DNA of 64,000 nucleotides, taken from the NCBI GenBank assembly GCA_945859605.1, contig OX243822.1:18197058-18261057 (forward strand), read 5' to 3'. This stretch comes from Lumbricus rubellus. Taxonomy: Eukaryota; Annelida; Clitellata; Crassiclitellata; Lumbricidae. The notes under the pieces are model-generated. The model was not told the origin of the DNA. It did no database searches and saw only the letters and a program-made list of their open reading frames with translations. A program made the translations under genes and the position numbers. Below are positions 22,918 to 34,395 of the stretch, one piece after another. How positions within the stretch are numbered: the first letter of the stretch is position 1; every line of letters starts with the position of its first letter.

Positions 22918-25900
22918 CTAGAATTTCTTTCTCATTATGTCCGGCTTCCAGTTGACCGGATGCGACTCCTCCGTCTAAAAGACAACCAGAACAATGCAGA
23001 AGTTAGAACAGAACTGGAAAAAATACAACATGTGAATTGGATGTGTGTATGTAAGAGCACTTGTCATAGTGCAGGCGAACTACAAGTGCTCTCTTATCTC
23101 AGTGTGATATGTAGAGAATGAATCCACCTTCACACGTGAAACCAATTCAACATGTGAAATCAATTTAGCATGTGAACCGATTCAAAATGTGAAACAAACT
23201 CCACATGTGAAACCAATTCCACATGTGAAACCAATTCCACATGTGAAACCAATTCACCACCTGAAATATAGTTCAACATGTGAAAACAATTCCACATGTG
23301 AAACCAATTCAACATGTGAAACCAATTCAACATGTGAAACCAAATCAACACATAAAACCAATTGAACACGTGAAACCAATTGAACACATAAACCAATTCA
23401 ACACATAAAACCAAATTCAACATGTGAAACCAATACAGCAGAACACACAAAAATAGTTGAACACCACAAACAAAACACAAAAAACAGACACCCATAAAGC
23501 TCTACGTACGGCTGACTCGTTTTCCTTGTAGATCTTTATCGTCTTATCCGTCTCGCAGGTTATCAGTCGCGACTCGCTCTTATCAAACGTCGACGCAAAG
23601 ATTCCGGCCTCAGAGTCGATGGATCCAGGCTGAGCAGCCGCCTGGAGTCGCTGGAAGTTGTAGCCAGACTTCCAATCCCAGAAATACATCGTTCCATTGT
23701 CACCTATAAAACAACAACACAGGTATACAGTATACACATTGTTCATTACTAAAACCTTCAGTTACAGTTTCATTTATTCATTCATTTCGTGAAATTATAT
23801 AGCACTGTTTCAAGAAACCTACTCAGAGGCGCTCCCAGTCCAGCCACAGGTAAAATAATAGATTTTGAGCAACTTAGAGAAAGCAGGTGAATTTAGTCTA
23901 GGCATAAGTCGCAAGTTAAGTGGGAGGCCATTCCAGATAGCGGGATCCACAGTAGAAAAGGCAGATTTCTAAAGGAGTTTCCCATAGTCACTGTAAAAAT
24001 GCACTTCATGATTACAATTTGCTCTTCACTTCTTTGCATGGAAGATGGATAGCAAAAGCTTGATGCTTTGTTTGTGACCGAGGTACAAATAGATCAAGAA
24101 GGTCAGCAGCATGAAGAATGCATTCTGACACCTTGAAAAAGTATCACGGTAGCAGAATTGCGAACATGAGAAGCATTCAAGAAAGAAAGCGTCGTCATAA
24201 CAAACGAAAACTGGTCAAAGACTGGACCAGGAACACAAAGAATCAGCAAGCAAGTGAATAGGATGAGTCTGTCACTAACCTCCTGACATGAGAACTCCAT
24301 CTCTGTTGCAAGCGAGCGTGTTGACGATGGCTGTATGACCGCTCAGGTTCTGTGTGAAAACTCCGTCTGGAAGCTTCCATTGCTTTATGTTGTCAGGCGA
24401 CGCGGAAGCCATCATGTTCCTAATCACGTGACACGTCACTTTAAAAGTTAGCCGGATGCACGTAATCGAGTCCACAAAGTAATATGTTCCTAGACTGACA
24501 GCATATTGACGATGCCCTGACATTCCTAACGATGCAAGATTAGGAATGGAATGATAATTATAGACTTGTTGTCATTGGGCTTTCTTTATTCGACAACGGT
24601 AACAGCAGAATTATCTGGTAATAAAATCTCTCGCGATTTTATATAGATCTCTAGTGACTAAAACTCTGTTAAATACATCACCAATAGTTAAATCCCCGAT
24701 GATTATACATGTATCTGTTAAGAGATTAAATCTTCAGTGATCAAATATAAAGTGACTAATCTCTGGTCATTTAATTTCTGGTAGTTAAATCACTGGTCGT
24801 AATTAAATCTCTGGTAGTTAAATCACTGGTAGCTAAGTGTCTGCTTGTTAAGTCTCTGTTAATTAAATCTCCAGTAATTAAATTTCTGGCAGTTAAATCA
24901 CTGGCAATCAAATCTCTGGCAATCAAATTTCTGTTAACTAAATCACAGATAATTAAATCTCTTATAGTGCAATAATTTTCTCTTACAGCGTTGGGTGAAT
25001 GGCAATGGCGCGAACGCTCTTCTTGTGATTCGTCAGCGTAAGATACGATCGTCCCATCGCTATGTCCCAGAAGCGAACGGTCGAGTCATGACTTGCGGTT
25101 ATGACCTGCAAAAAAACACAAAGAAAAGAGTATCAACATCTACAGAACTTAAATCAAAAATTAAAATTAATCATTCGACAGCGTAATAATTTCCCTTACA
25201 GAGTTGGATGAAACGTCTGGAACGACCTCCCGGTTACGCTTCGCTCTCTACTTCTGGTCCATCCGGCTGTGTTCTACAAGTCTCAAGTATTTTTTCTTTG
25301 TTCGTGGTTGGGCTGGGAGGGCCTCTGAGTAGTTTCTTGAATGGGCGGTATATAAATGCTTTGAATGAATGAATGTAGACTTGGACTCATGGTCACAACA
25401 ATGGAAGGCGTGTGTTCAACACATGTACTTTATCAAGCAGGACAGCTTCAAAAAGCCTCCCATCCGCTGACAACACCAATTTAACCGCTTTTATAGTTTA
25501 ATCCTCTTCCACACACTTTTCAATTCACCCACTTTTAGTTTTGGCTCTACAATTCCTTGTTTACCCATCACCCCATCCCTAGAGTTCTTTCTCCTGTGTC
25601 ACAGTCCGACATTACACTGCCTGGTCAGTTATTCCCCCCCCCAAAAAAACCCCCCAGTAAGTCGTAAAGATACACATGTATCTAACAAATTTATGGCTTA
25701 CTGTCCCTTTGAGTAGCACTACAAAAGATGCAACGTTAATATGCAGCTTGCAAAAGGCAAGCAGTGCAGTGGAGGGTTGCAAATGGGCCCAAACGGGCTA
25801 ACTGACCTCCGGTTTAAATCCCTGACAGCGCACTTGGGCCACCGTATTTGTATGACCGCTCAAGCAGTGAATCTGTGTCTTTGTTCTGATGTCCCAGACC

Positions 25901-28900
25901 TGTAACAAATATCAACACTTCGTTAACAGTGTACCAGTAGTTAGATTGTAGGCAATGAAATTCGTGTACTTATCTACATAGTATTATTACTCTTATTATT
26001 TTATTATTATTATGTAAAGACCAATGAAGCTCAAATCTTCTAGTCCTCTGCCTCTTCACTGAGCTTTTGTATCCATCTTTGGCTTCCTCTTGCCTGCCAC
26101 GTCTTCAATTTTGTTCTTTCTAATGGCCATTTTCAGCTAAGAATCGCCTCTCAACATTTTCCGCTCAATCTCCTTTGTCTTTCACTTATTGTCTTAAGAC
26201 ACGGAAATTCTTCAATTGTTCTTCTTCAATTGTTCTCCACACAGGTTCATTTGTTTTAGGTTTCGCTGAGCTGATCATTTCCACTCTTCAATAGGTAGTC
26301 TACTGACATCTCAAAAGCCTTCACAGTCCTCCTATGTCCACTTTCTTCATGGTCCAATATCTCCACGCCGCACAGCACCACAAGCGCAAGTTAACAGAAC
26401 TAAATATTCAACACATATTCGCACCAGGTCCACACACATCAGATTGTTAGCTAACCATGAATGGAATTTATAAGTATGTATGCAAATGTTTATTATATAA
26501 TTATTGTACGTACTGGCACACAAGTATACCTGCAATGTTTATATTTCGGCTTTTATGGAGCACATTATTGACACTTGTGGCGATAACTATCTCACCATGT
26601 GCCAGACAATAAGTTGCTATTGCTAACAGTCATAAGTATTACTCACTCGAGCGGTGGCATCTCTGCCGCAAGTGACGAGCAGATCGAGCGTCGGATGCAA
26701 ATCTATGGAATAGCAGGCGCTCAGGTGACCATGGTAATGACGAACCACCTGTTTAACGACAATCAACCAACAGATCAGAACTAAACCAGAACAAATAAGT
26801 TTCATATGTCAAATTTTAATGAGTAATATAGCAATGCATGCTATTAAGAATTCTAATTATTATTATTAAACTGTCATTTGTAACACATGCAAAAAAACAA
26901 AGAATCTTGCACGAAAAAGTATGTAACGGAAAAATTTACTCATAATAAATCTTAAACAAATAAGTCTAAAGATGATTTACAAATAAAGCCTGGAAGGTTA
27001 TTCTATTCAGCCCAGTGCAAATGCACGGACTCCAAATTTTCTAACTGATCGTGTGACCTTAAAGTCACCTTGACCACAAAAGTCACCAAGTAGTCCTTAA
27101 TTAGGACTAACAGTAGAAGACAAATGAACATGGAGCAAAATTCAACAGGATAAAGAGGAGGACCCGGACCTTGTTTTGCTCCAGATCCCAGCACTTGACT
27201 TGCTTATCTTCACCGCAGGAGAACAGATATGGCTGGTTCTTGCTGACGACCACACCACGCACCGTACTCACGTGACCAGTCAGCGAGAGACGCAACGTTC
27301 CCGAAGACAAATCCCATATCTAACAACCATCATCAACAAATCAATCAATCAATCAACAAATCAATCAATCAATCAACGTAAACTTGATACAGTGCCCCTT
27401 CAAGATATCTACACAGTGGCGCTCACGGTCTAGCCGCAGCTTAAAAGGTTTAATACTTTTCTAGGGCACCAAGATCAGATGATAAAAATAAATTGACTAT
27501 ATAACAAGCCATAGTACTTAACAGGTCCCAGTATTAAACATGTCCTAGTATTCAACATGTTTTAGTATTTAAATTGTCCTAGTATTTAACATGTCGTATA
27601 ACGAAAAAGATGATGATGATCGTATGCAAGAAATAATTATACAAAAGTGCAATTAGCAGACCATCCATATTTCATACCTTGATGATGCGGTCCGATGAAC
27701 CAGTGACGAACCATTCGTTACCTGGTTCCACATCAACGCACCTCACCCAGCCTTGGTGACCACTTATTACCTGTTCAACAACACCAGACAATATATGTCA
27801 AAAGAGCAATGATAAATAAATAGATTCTACAGTACTAGGAGTCACTTGAAGTCCGTCATATATGGTAGAAGTACCAATCGCAAGTTACAATACTTGATGA
27901 TACGCATTAATATTGTCTGGAATGGCCTCCCAGTTACGCTTTGCTCTCTACTTGTGGTCCATCTGGCTGGGTTCTACAAGTTTCTCAAGTCTTTTTTCTT
28001 TGGTCGTGGTTGGGCTGGGAGCGCCTCTGAGTAGTTCTTTGAAGGGGTGCTATATAAATGCTCTGAATGAATGAATGAATAAATTCTAGACTTGCATTGC
28101 TCCAGACTGTAATTGTAATTAGAAATTATACAGTTATCATCATCATCATCATCATCATCAGTTCCTGACACCAAACATTTTGTGCGGATGGGTACGAATA
28201 AACTGTCTCCATTGTTCCGGTAATTTGTCGGACAAAATGAGCCTGTAGTGTTAGTCCAAGTAACGCCATATCCTCATTTATCTCATCTATGCAGCAAACA
28301 GTTATACATGTACATAGTCATATTGAAACATGCAAAAACCGATACTGGTTTATAAATAAACAGTAAAACATATTGTGCAAGCTATACACAAACCCTAAAT
28401 ACATAATAATAAATATACATACACAAATAGTCAATACACATATCATACATAAAAAATGATGCTAATATAACTATTCATAAATTCAGCTGTTTTTAAGGAA
28501 ATTTTAGAACTGCACAACCCCATTCTTTCCTTTCCCATCCTCCATGGTAAATTACTTCTAATCGGAGGACAATGGCTTTTTTGCTAGTTTTAACTGTACA
28601 TAAGTGCTTCTACAACTGCACAAATCCATTTAGAACTGTACATTTTGTGTACAACTGCATGCTAAAAAAAGCCCTGCATAAATTTACATAAAGCACATAG
28701 CTATTATATAATTCATATTAAAATACATAATAACTAAATAATGCACTGACAATCTGAGACTCACCCTAGTGAGCGTCCATGGTGGATGCCAGACTGGCTT
28801 TGGCATGACCGGCGCCTTCTTTGGCATGAGCATATTCTGGTCGCCAATGGTTACGAGCGTTTTGTTGACATTTGGCAAGAACTGCTGAGCCTGCAATAAA

Positions 28901-31900
28901 GCGAGGTTATCAGCCTCCGTCGCATCATCATCATCCATACTACAAGGAAAAGACAATCGGTTCATCATCGTAATCATTTCAATTGCCATCATTATCGTCA
29001 TTGTCATCACCATGAAATGCAGGCCTTTAAAAGTTATAAGATAAACTGTTAAGATATTTAAACATCAATCCTCACTGTCACTGGATGATCGCATTACCCC
29101 ATGATCGTCATGTTAAACTCTCGTCAGGATCATGTTGTCACGTAAGAATGTGTGTTTGCCAAGCATGGTTTATGCACGATTTTAATCAAACTGACGTTTA
29201 CGCCATAATCACGTTGATTTAACAAATTATTTTAGCCATCTGTAACTACATGCATGAAAAGTGCATTAGTGAATTTTTAATCTTTAAACAGAGTTGCTCT
29301 ATTGACGACATCTACAGATTTATCTAGAACTTTCTGGGGTTTTTCATTTCCAAATTTACCTGAGGTATCTGTCATTGTTATGTCAATAAGCGGCTTATTG
29401 ATTGACTGACTGTGTGTAGTGACTGATTGATTGGATAATTGAGAAACGTCTAGAAAGTCACTGGTCAAACTAAATACAATACTACACTTTCGCCATGACC
29501 ACTCAAACTCCCCATGAGACAACACTTGAAAACAGTTCTTTTTGGTTGAGATTGGTCTAAGAGCATCTCTGATAAGATATCATAAGGTGCAATATTAATT
29601 ATGTGAGTGAATGAATAAAAAAAATAGATTAACAATGAATGGATGAAAAAATAATGAGGTTGAGCCTACCCCAAATCGGAAGAGTCAAGACCGTTTGCGG
29701 CTCCTACAACCAAAATAATTAGACTTAAAGAACTTTTTAACAAGGAGTTTTCTATACAGAAGAAAGTTACAATCATCTTATTCTGTATTATCGCTACAGC
29801 TAATCAAGATTACAGCAGAACATTTCGTAATGTATGGCTGGAATCATCATGGTCAATACATCTGAATAAGACTGACAATGTCTCAACATTTCTATCCATG
29901 AATTCACTATATTTGCGTCTTCGAATCAAAATTGCAGTTTTGTATGTTACTAGTCTTGTGTTTTATGAGAATGGAGCTACAGAAATAGCCAGAATAGATC
30001 AGTGCATCCAGTCCACAATGACGCATAACAGAAGAAGAACAGACTGTGACTAAGACAGAGCCAGATACAAATAAATATAAAACAGACCTGAACCCGAAGA
30101 GAAGGGGCTTGGGCCTTTAATGGCACCTTGTCCAGCACCATTGATCTCTGTTAAGAAGAATAAAATTCAGTTCATACATCTTAATATAGCAACTGCCCCT
30201 CCAGTAAATACGCTCACATTTTTCTGTTTTTATCATGTATTTTTTTTATAATATAATGTTTTTATAGCATATTCATAAAATTGTACTCCTAACTAGAAAT
30301 TTATATAGAACCCCCTTCATGAAAGAACTAGTTAATAAGAGCCACGCTACTGTGCTATTTTATATATGCGGCTAGGCACCAATAAAAGCAGACCCTGAAC
30401 ATTAATCAATCAATACTTATATAATGCCCCTTCAAGGTACCTACTCAGAGGCACTCCCAGCCTAGATCAAGCGAAAAGAACAGTCTTCAAAACATAGGTA
30501 CAAAGTTTCAGCAACTTCACTTTCTTAGCCTCGGCATATGGGAGCAGGTGGCCAGTTTGTTCCTTTTCCCCATTCTACAGTAAATGCGCCCATTAAACTG
30601 AGTTGGCTAAGTACACAAGTGGAGCAGAACGTTCAAACTAAATTTCAACCCTTGAGGGGATTTTAAACCCCAACCTCTCGATTGCTAACCACTGCACTAT
30701 TTATTACCACACGGAGTACTAATAAAAATAGATAACATATATACTGTGTGTATGTTTGTATGTGCACTTGTTATAGCGCCTCTTCAAGCCCTCTACTCAG
30801 AGGTGCTCCCGATTGCAGAGCGGACACCGCATCAGAGTTTCACGCCGAAGCTCTGAGCAATTGTGAGTGAAGGACTTGCCCAAGGTCCTTACGCGGCGAG
30901 GTCGATTTGAACCTCGAACCTTCCGGCTCCAAGGCAACGACGCCACCACTACACCACGCCCCACAATGGATAACAACAATAACAAAGACTGCAATCATAC
31001 CATTTTGTAACCTTTGTGTCGTCGGCATAAGTGCCATCGACTTAGTCTTCTTCTCAACGAGGTCCTTGACAAGACCGTACTCATCACGGACTTTGCAGTT
31101 GATGAGAACCTCATCGCTACAAAATAAAATTCTGGAAAGTTTTAAAGTAGATAGCAACATCTAACCTCATAACTTAGTAGAATTTAGCAAAATTATAGCT
31201 CAGAAATAAATTCTAGCAAAATCAAGTCTCGGAAAGTAGAGTTTAAAAAATAAAAACTCTGAAATAAAGGCTAGCAAAATCAAACTTCTTGAAAAGCAAA
31301 GGAAACTTTCTGACAATTTGTGACAGCCATACGATAGCACAGCAAAAACAAAACTGAGTAGAATAAAAGAAATTTTGTACACATACGCCTTTTCATCTCG
31401 TGGCGGCGGGTTGAGCTGCTCTGAAAGGAACATGTCGTGTGTTCGCTTGAGGCTACGAAAAACCAACGTATGTGACGAATGCTTCTGCACTTCCTGTACA
31501 ACAGCAACAGAAAAAATGAATACAATTAGATTTAACTGTTGCATCTATGGAGCAATGATCCTTAGCCTTAGAATTAGACTTGTTTGTCAAGAAGTAATGT
31601 TAAGCAATGTAAATGAAGCTATAGCACCTTTTATAGTGGTCACTCAGTACTCTAGAAGTGTATTTAAGAAGCAATCTTGCTTGGTTCCATGCCCAAGACC
31701 TTGGATTCGTCCACGCCTCATTCACAGAAAGAAAATGAATGTCTCCTCCCACTATGCATCAAAGGCCTATGACATCGATATATTTATAAGGAATTCTCAC
31801 TGTTTGCATGGCATAATGCTGCTGCCTCGTTGTACTTCATTTGAGTTAGGAAAAACGACCACAGCAGTGGAATGTATGATACGTATCGTATCAATAACCA

Positions 31901-31991
31901 TTCTTCATACTGGTATTATCGTTCACTGCATCGAAGCAAAGCTATGGTTTAGAAATATAGCAAAAACAATTAACTGTAAAATACTTACCAT
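22918..31991 (-). CDS. PLRG1: PLRG1 orthologue (pleiotropic regulator 1), spliceosomal WD40 protein
   Basis: Fourteen minus-strand exons: 31991-31989, 31493-31387, 31116-31001, 30147-30088, 29703-29670, 28939-28765, 27770-27678, 27319-27170, 26748-26647, 25899-25807, 25105-24987, 24419-24280, 23703-23510, 22974-22918. They sum to 1,443 nt, 480 residues plus TAG (human protein 514); all phases match. N-terminus [20 protein letters not shown], then VRDEYG, an acidic linker, [17 protein letters not shown], then seven WD40 repeats from about residue 165 ([73 protein letters not shown]; the last around DKTIKIYKE), ending [15 protein letters not shown]1 (yeast Prp46) is a core subunit of the Prp19/CDC5L complex that activates the spliceosome in the nucleus. 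The N-terminal linker is shorter than in human. One donor (27169) is GTCCGG rather than the GTRAGT type. The first coding exon is only the ATG. Confidence 0.96.
23138..23442. repeat. 18-bp minisatellite (CAACATGTGAAACCAATT unit)
   Basis: Around 16 imperfect tandem units of ~18 bp, most carrying ACATGTGAAACCAATT. It is in the last PLRG1 intron, starting some 70 bp beyond the donor of the penultimate exon. Confidence 0.9.
23770..24000 (-). repeat. L2/CR1-like LINE C-terminal remnant and tail
   Basis: On the minus strand: a WNGLP-type remnant (ATCTGGAATGGCCTCCCACTT), CGCAA..ATGCC, TGTGGCTGGACTGGGAGCGC, CTCTGAGTAG, then a tail ending ATGAATGAATAAATG. It lies in a PLRG1 intron. Confidence 0.7.
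24640..24975. repeat. ~15-bp minisatellite (TTAAATCTCTGGTAG unit)
   Basis: More than 15 imperfect units of the TTAAATCNCTGGTAG type. It abuts the PLRG1 exon 24987-25105: the array ends roughly 10 bp from the splice donor at 24986. Confidence 0.85.
25195..25378 (+). repeat. L2/CR1-like LINE C-terminal remnant and tail
   Basis: Encodes remnants of [12 protein letters not shown] followed by VHPAVF, then GGTTGGGCTGGGAGGGCCTCTGAGTAG, GGGCGGTATATAAAT and TGAATGAATGAA. It lies in a PLRG1 intron, antisense to the gene. Closely related to 27895-28085. Confidence 0.75.
27375..27450 (-). repeat. LINE 3'-end fragment (L2/CR1-like family)
   Basis: Minus-strand tail: GCTAGACCGTGAGCGCCACTG then CTTGAAGGGGCACTGTATCA. 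It is preceded at 27325-27375 by AATCAATCAATCAACA simple repeat, presumably a tail expansion. Confidence 0.6.
27895..28085 (+). repeat. L2/CR1-like LINE C-terminal remnant and tail
   Basis: Encodes [16 protein letters not shown] and a following [11 protein letters not shown] stop, then CTTTGAAGGGGTGCTATATAAAT and TGAATGAATGAAT. It is the best preserved small copy and shows how the C-terminal codons run into the TCTGAGTAG tail motif. Antisense in a PLRG1 intron. Confidence 0.8.
28484..28676 (+). mobile_element. hAT-like MITE (CAGGGCT family), 193 bp, 8-bp TSD
   Basis: Ends CAGCTGTTTTTAAGG and AAAAAAAGCCCTG; flanked by a perfect 8-bp duplication CATAAATT (28476-28483 and 28677-28684). Non-coding. 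It lies in a PLRG1 intron. Related copies: 9509-9707, 53717-54403, 62067-62254. Confidence 0.88.
30405..30600 (-). repeat. LINE 3'-end fragment (L2/CR1-like family)
   Basis: Minus-strand tail block (CTGGGAGTGCCTCTGAGTAG, CTTGAAGGGGCATTATATAAG) with ~100 bp of diverged upstream sequence, in a PLRG1 intron. Confidence 0.65.
30751..30964 (-). mobile_element. tRNA-derived SINE, full length
   Basis: On the minus strand: a tRNA-like head with A box TGGTGTAGTGG and B box GGTTCGAGGTTCAAATC, then ACCTTGGGCAAGTCCTTCACT, a CGGAG-type body, GGGAGCACCTCTGAGTAG, GGCGCTATAACAAGTGCACA and a TACAAACATA tail. It sits in a PLRG1 intron in the same orientation as the gene. The 3' ~60 bp resemble the LINE tails in this window. 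Confidence 0.9.
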
Positions 31992-32690
31992 AATTGAAAA
32001 TGGTTAAATCCTTTTCTTACTAAAATAAAATCTGTTTATTTCCAAACGAAACGACGATTTTATACAGATATAATATCAAAACACACCTAACGCCACAAAC
32101 ATAGATTGAAACGTATCCTCGTGCCGAGTCGCCGAGTCGTGCGCGTGTTGTGCAGGTAAGTAAGTGCAAAATATATTTTTTACATAATATTATTGAAAAA
32201 TTAATTTTTATTAATATAAAAGGTGAATTGATCACAAAAAAGCACAAATCTCGTCTAGCATGCCTTATGAACAAAACTCAAATGCTCCGGATTCATTTAC
32301 TCAAACTCTCCTTCTACGGAAACACTTGCTAAGGAGGCTTTGACAAAATAATGTTCTGTGCAATGAGAATCATTCTGCAGGATGACTTCCTCTGACAACA
32401 TTTCACCCATATTGTCGGGATAAGAAGTACAATTATGAGCTTCATCATAATGGTGATCTCCAAACTTTTATTAAAGCGCTGCACGAAAGCCAAGCTTGGG
32501 GCACCAACTCACGAGTGCTGCGTTGCGTTGAGCCAAAAGGGATGTCCGCAAAAGGCGCACTTCTGACCACTAACTATGGTTATTTATGTGCAAAATAAAT
32601 AAGCAAAATGAGAGCAGTTAAATTTTAAAGGGAGATCAAGGTCCAGTTACCACTTTTCAGCCGTAAGATTGCGTGTTTTATTCGTGTAAA
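31992..32690. other. PLRG1 5' flank and presumed promoter region
   Basis: A short CpG-containing segment near 32100-32155 (GTGCCGAGTCGCCGAGTCG) is the likeliest PLRG1 promoter/5'UTR zone. On the plus strand it ends in GTGCAG|GTAAGTAAG, a good donor, so a divergent non-coding transcript is possible. The repeat at 32472-32565 follows. Confidence 0.45.
32472..32565. repeat. Short interspersed repeat shared with 9.8 kb
   Basis: Same ordered blocks as 9838-9925: GAAAGCCAAGCTTGGGGCA, CACGAGTGCTGCGTTG, CAAAAGGGATGTCCG. Confidence 0.55.
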
Positions 32691-32699
32691 CTCACCTGG

Positions 32700-34395
32700 T
32701 CACCTGGTGCCGTCAGCTTCTGGAGCTCTGGCGAAAGCCTTGGTGTATTCTTTCCAACGTCTCCTCTCTCTAGTCGCCTCTCGTAGCTCCTCCAGTCTCA
32801 TGCCAGACTTTTCATGTACCTCATCCAACCATTTCTTCCTAGGTCTTCCGCATCTTCTCCTTCCCTCACCGCATGCCGTCATCAGCTCCTTTTCCAGACC
32901 GTTAGATCTCATCACATGGCCAAAGTAGGCTAGCTCAATTTTCTCCAAGTTGCTGTTTGCTGCAGTGTCTCCTCCCTCTCTATTCCAAGCTCCTTGCGCA
33001 CCGATTCGTTAGTTCTCTTCTCCGTCCATGAAATCCTTAGCATCTTTCTCCAAATCCACATCTCACACGCGTTGATTTTCTTTTCCATATCCCGTGTCTT
33101 TGTCCATGTCTCGCATCCATATAGGACGACTGGGAAGATCAGTGCTCTTACCAGTCTTTTCTTTGTTTCCCTGCTCACGTATTTGTCCTTCCAAATCTTT
33201 TCCAGACCGTTCATTGCCGTTTTCCCCATTGTTACCCTCCTCCTTATTTCCATATCACTTCTTCCATCCTTCTCTATCATAGATCCCAGGAATGTGAAGC
33301 TCAATACTACCTCTATCGTTTCTCCATCCACCTCAAAGTTTTTGTATGTTGCAGTTGTCATAACCTTTGTTTTCTTTACATTGAAGTATAGTCCCGCCTT
33401 TTCGCTTTCCTTCCTGACTCTTCTTATTAACTCGACTAGGTCGTCCCTCTTACCCGCCAATAATGTCGTATCATCGGCGTACCTCAGATTATTCAGTATT
33501 TTCCCCGCTATCCTTACCCCCTCTGTTGCCTCCTCCAATCCAGCCCTCCTCATAATTCTCTCTGCATACAGATTAAACAGGAAAGGGGACAAAATGCACC
33601 CCTGCCTCACTCCTTTCCTTATTTTAAATTTCCCTGTGTCACCATATTCAGTTCTTATTACCGCTTCTTGATCCACATAAAGGCCCTTTAGTAGTTTAAC
33701 CAAATGCTTCGGAATTCCCATCTCAATTAGCGTCCGCCACAGTAGTGTATGGTCTATGCAATCAAACGCCTTGCTGTAGTCTATAAAACACATATGCACC
33801 TGTTGCCCGTATTCCTTCTGTCTCTCCATAATCCACCTTATATTGGCGATGTGATCGCGCGTTCCTCGCGCCTTCCTAAATCCCGCTTGATTGGTTGGTA
33901 ATTCCCTTTCGATTGTCTTCTCCATTCTTTTGTGGATTATTTTGAGAAGTATTTTGCTCGTGTGCGATATCATCGCTATCGTTCGATAATTTCCACACTC
34001 TCTCGCGTCTCCTTTCTTGAATATTGGTATGAACACGGACCTTTTCCAGTCCTCCGGCCACTGCCCATGCAGTTCTCCAGATTTGATTGCATAGTTTTGT
34101 AATAGTTCTCACCACTGCTTCATCTCCCGCTTTTACCAGTTCTATAGGTATTCCATCATGTCCTGGCGCTTTGTTGTCCTTGAGCTGTTTTATCGCCCAC
34201 TCCACCTCTACCTCCAATATCTCTGGTTAGTTTTCGACTTCCTCTATTTTGATGTTTTCCTTCTCGACACATTCATCTTCCATGTACAACTCTTCCGTAT
34301 ACTCTCTCCACCTTTCCTTTATCTCCTCCTCATCTCCTATTATCTTCCCATCCTTCGTCTTGAGTGAACCCATTCTAGGGCCTGCTGTCTTCGTT
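32700..34395 (-). mobile_element. 5'-truncated RTE/BovB-type non-LTR retrotransposon, inactivated
   Basis: The minus strand encodes most of a reverse transcriptase of the RTE clade. Recognisable motifs: DNKAPGHDGIP, NQAGFRKARGTRDHI, FIDYSKAFDCIDH, GVRQGCILSPFLFNLY, the catalytic RYADDTTLLA, FLGSMIEKDG, PVVLYGCETW, and the terminal FGHVMRSN/GRPRKKWLDEV block. Breaks: an in-frame TAA at 34229-34227, a frameshift around 34040-34075 and another around 32940-32960. The endonuclease domain is missing (the copy starts near 34395). The 3' end at ~32700 has a short CACCAGGTGACCAGGTGA duplication, like the short tandem tails of RTE elements. The copy is dead, but the RT core is little decayed, which suggests a fairly recent insertion. 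Confidence 0.92.

Noticed and set aside
23138..23442. Regular ~18-bp spacing suggesting a CRISPR-like array
   Set aside because: Units are directly abutting with no unique spacers, and the DNA is animal nuclear sequence; it is a minisatellite.
30907..30964. tRNA-like head resembling a tRNA gene on the minus strand
   Set aside because: It cannot form a full cloverleaf and is followed by the SINE body; the other SINE heads behave the same way.
31375..32007. 210-codon plus-strand open frame
   Set aside because: It lies antisense across PLRG1 coding exon 2 and the first intron, has no recognisable domain and a random composition. The minus-strand PLRG1 exons explain the conserved part.
32994..33671. 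225-codon plus-strand open frame rich in Ser/Leu/Phe
   Set aside because: It is the antisense of the retrotransposon reverse transcriptase on the minus strand.
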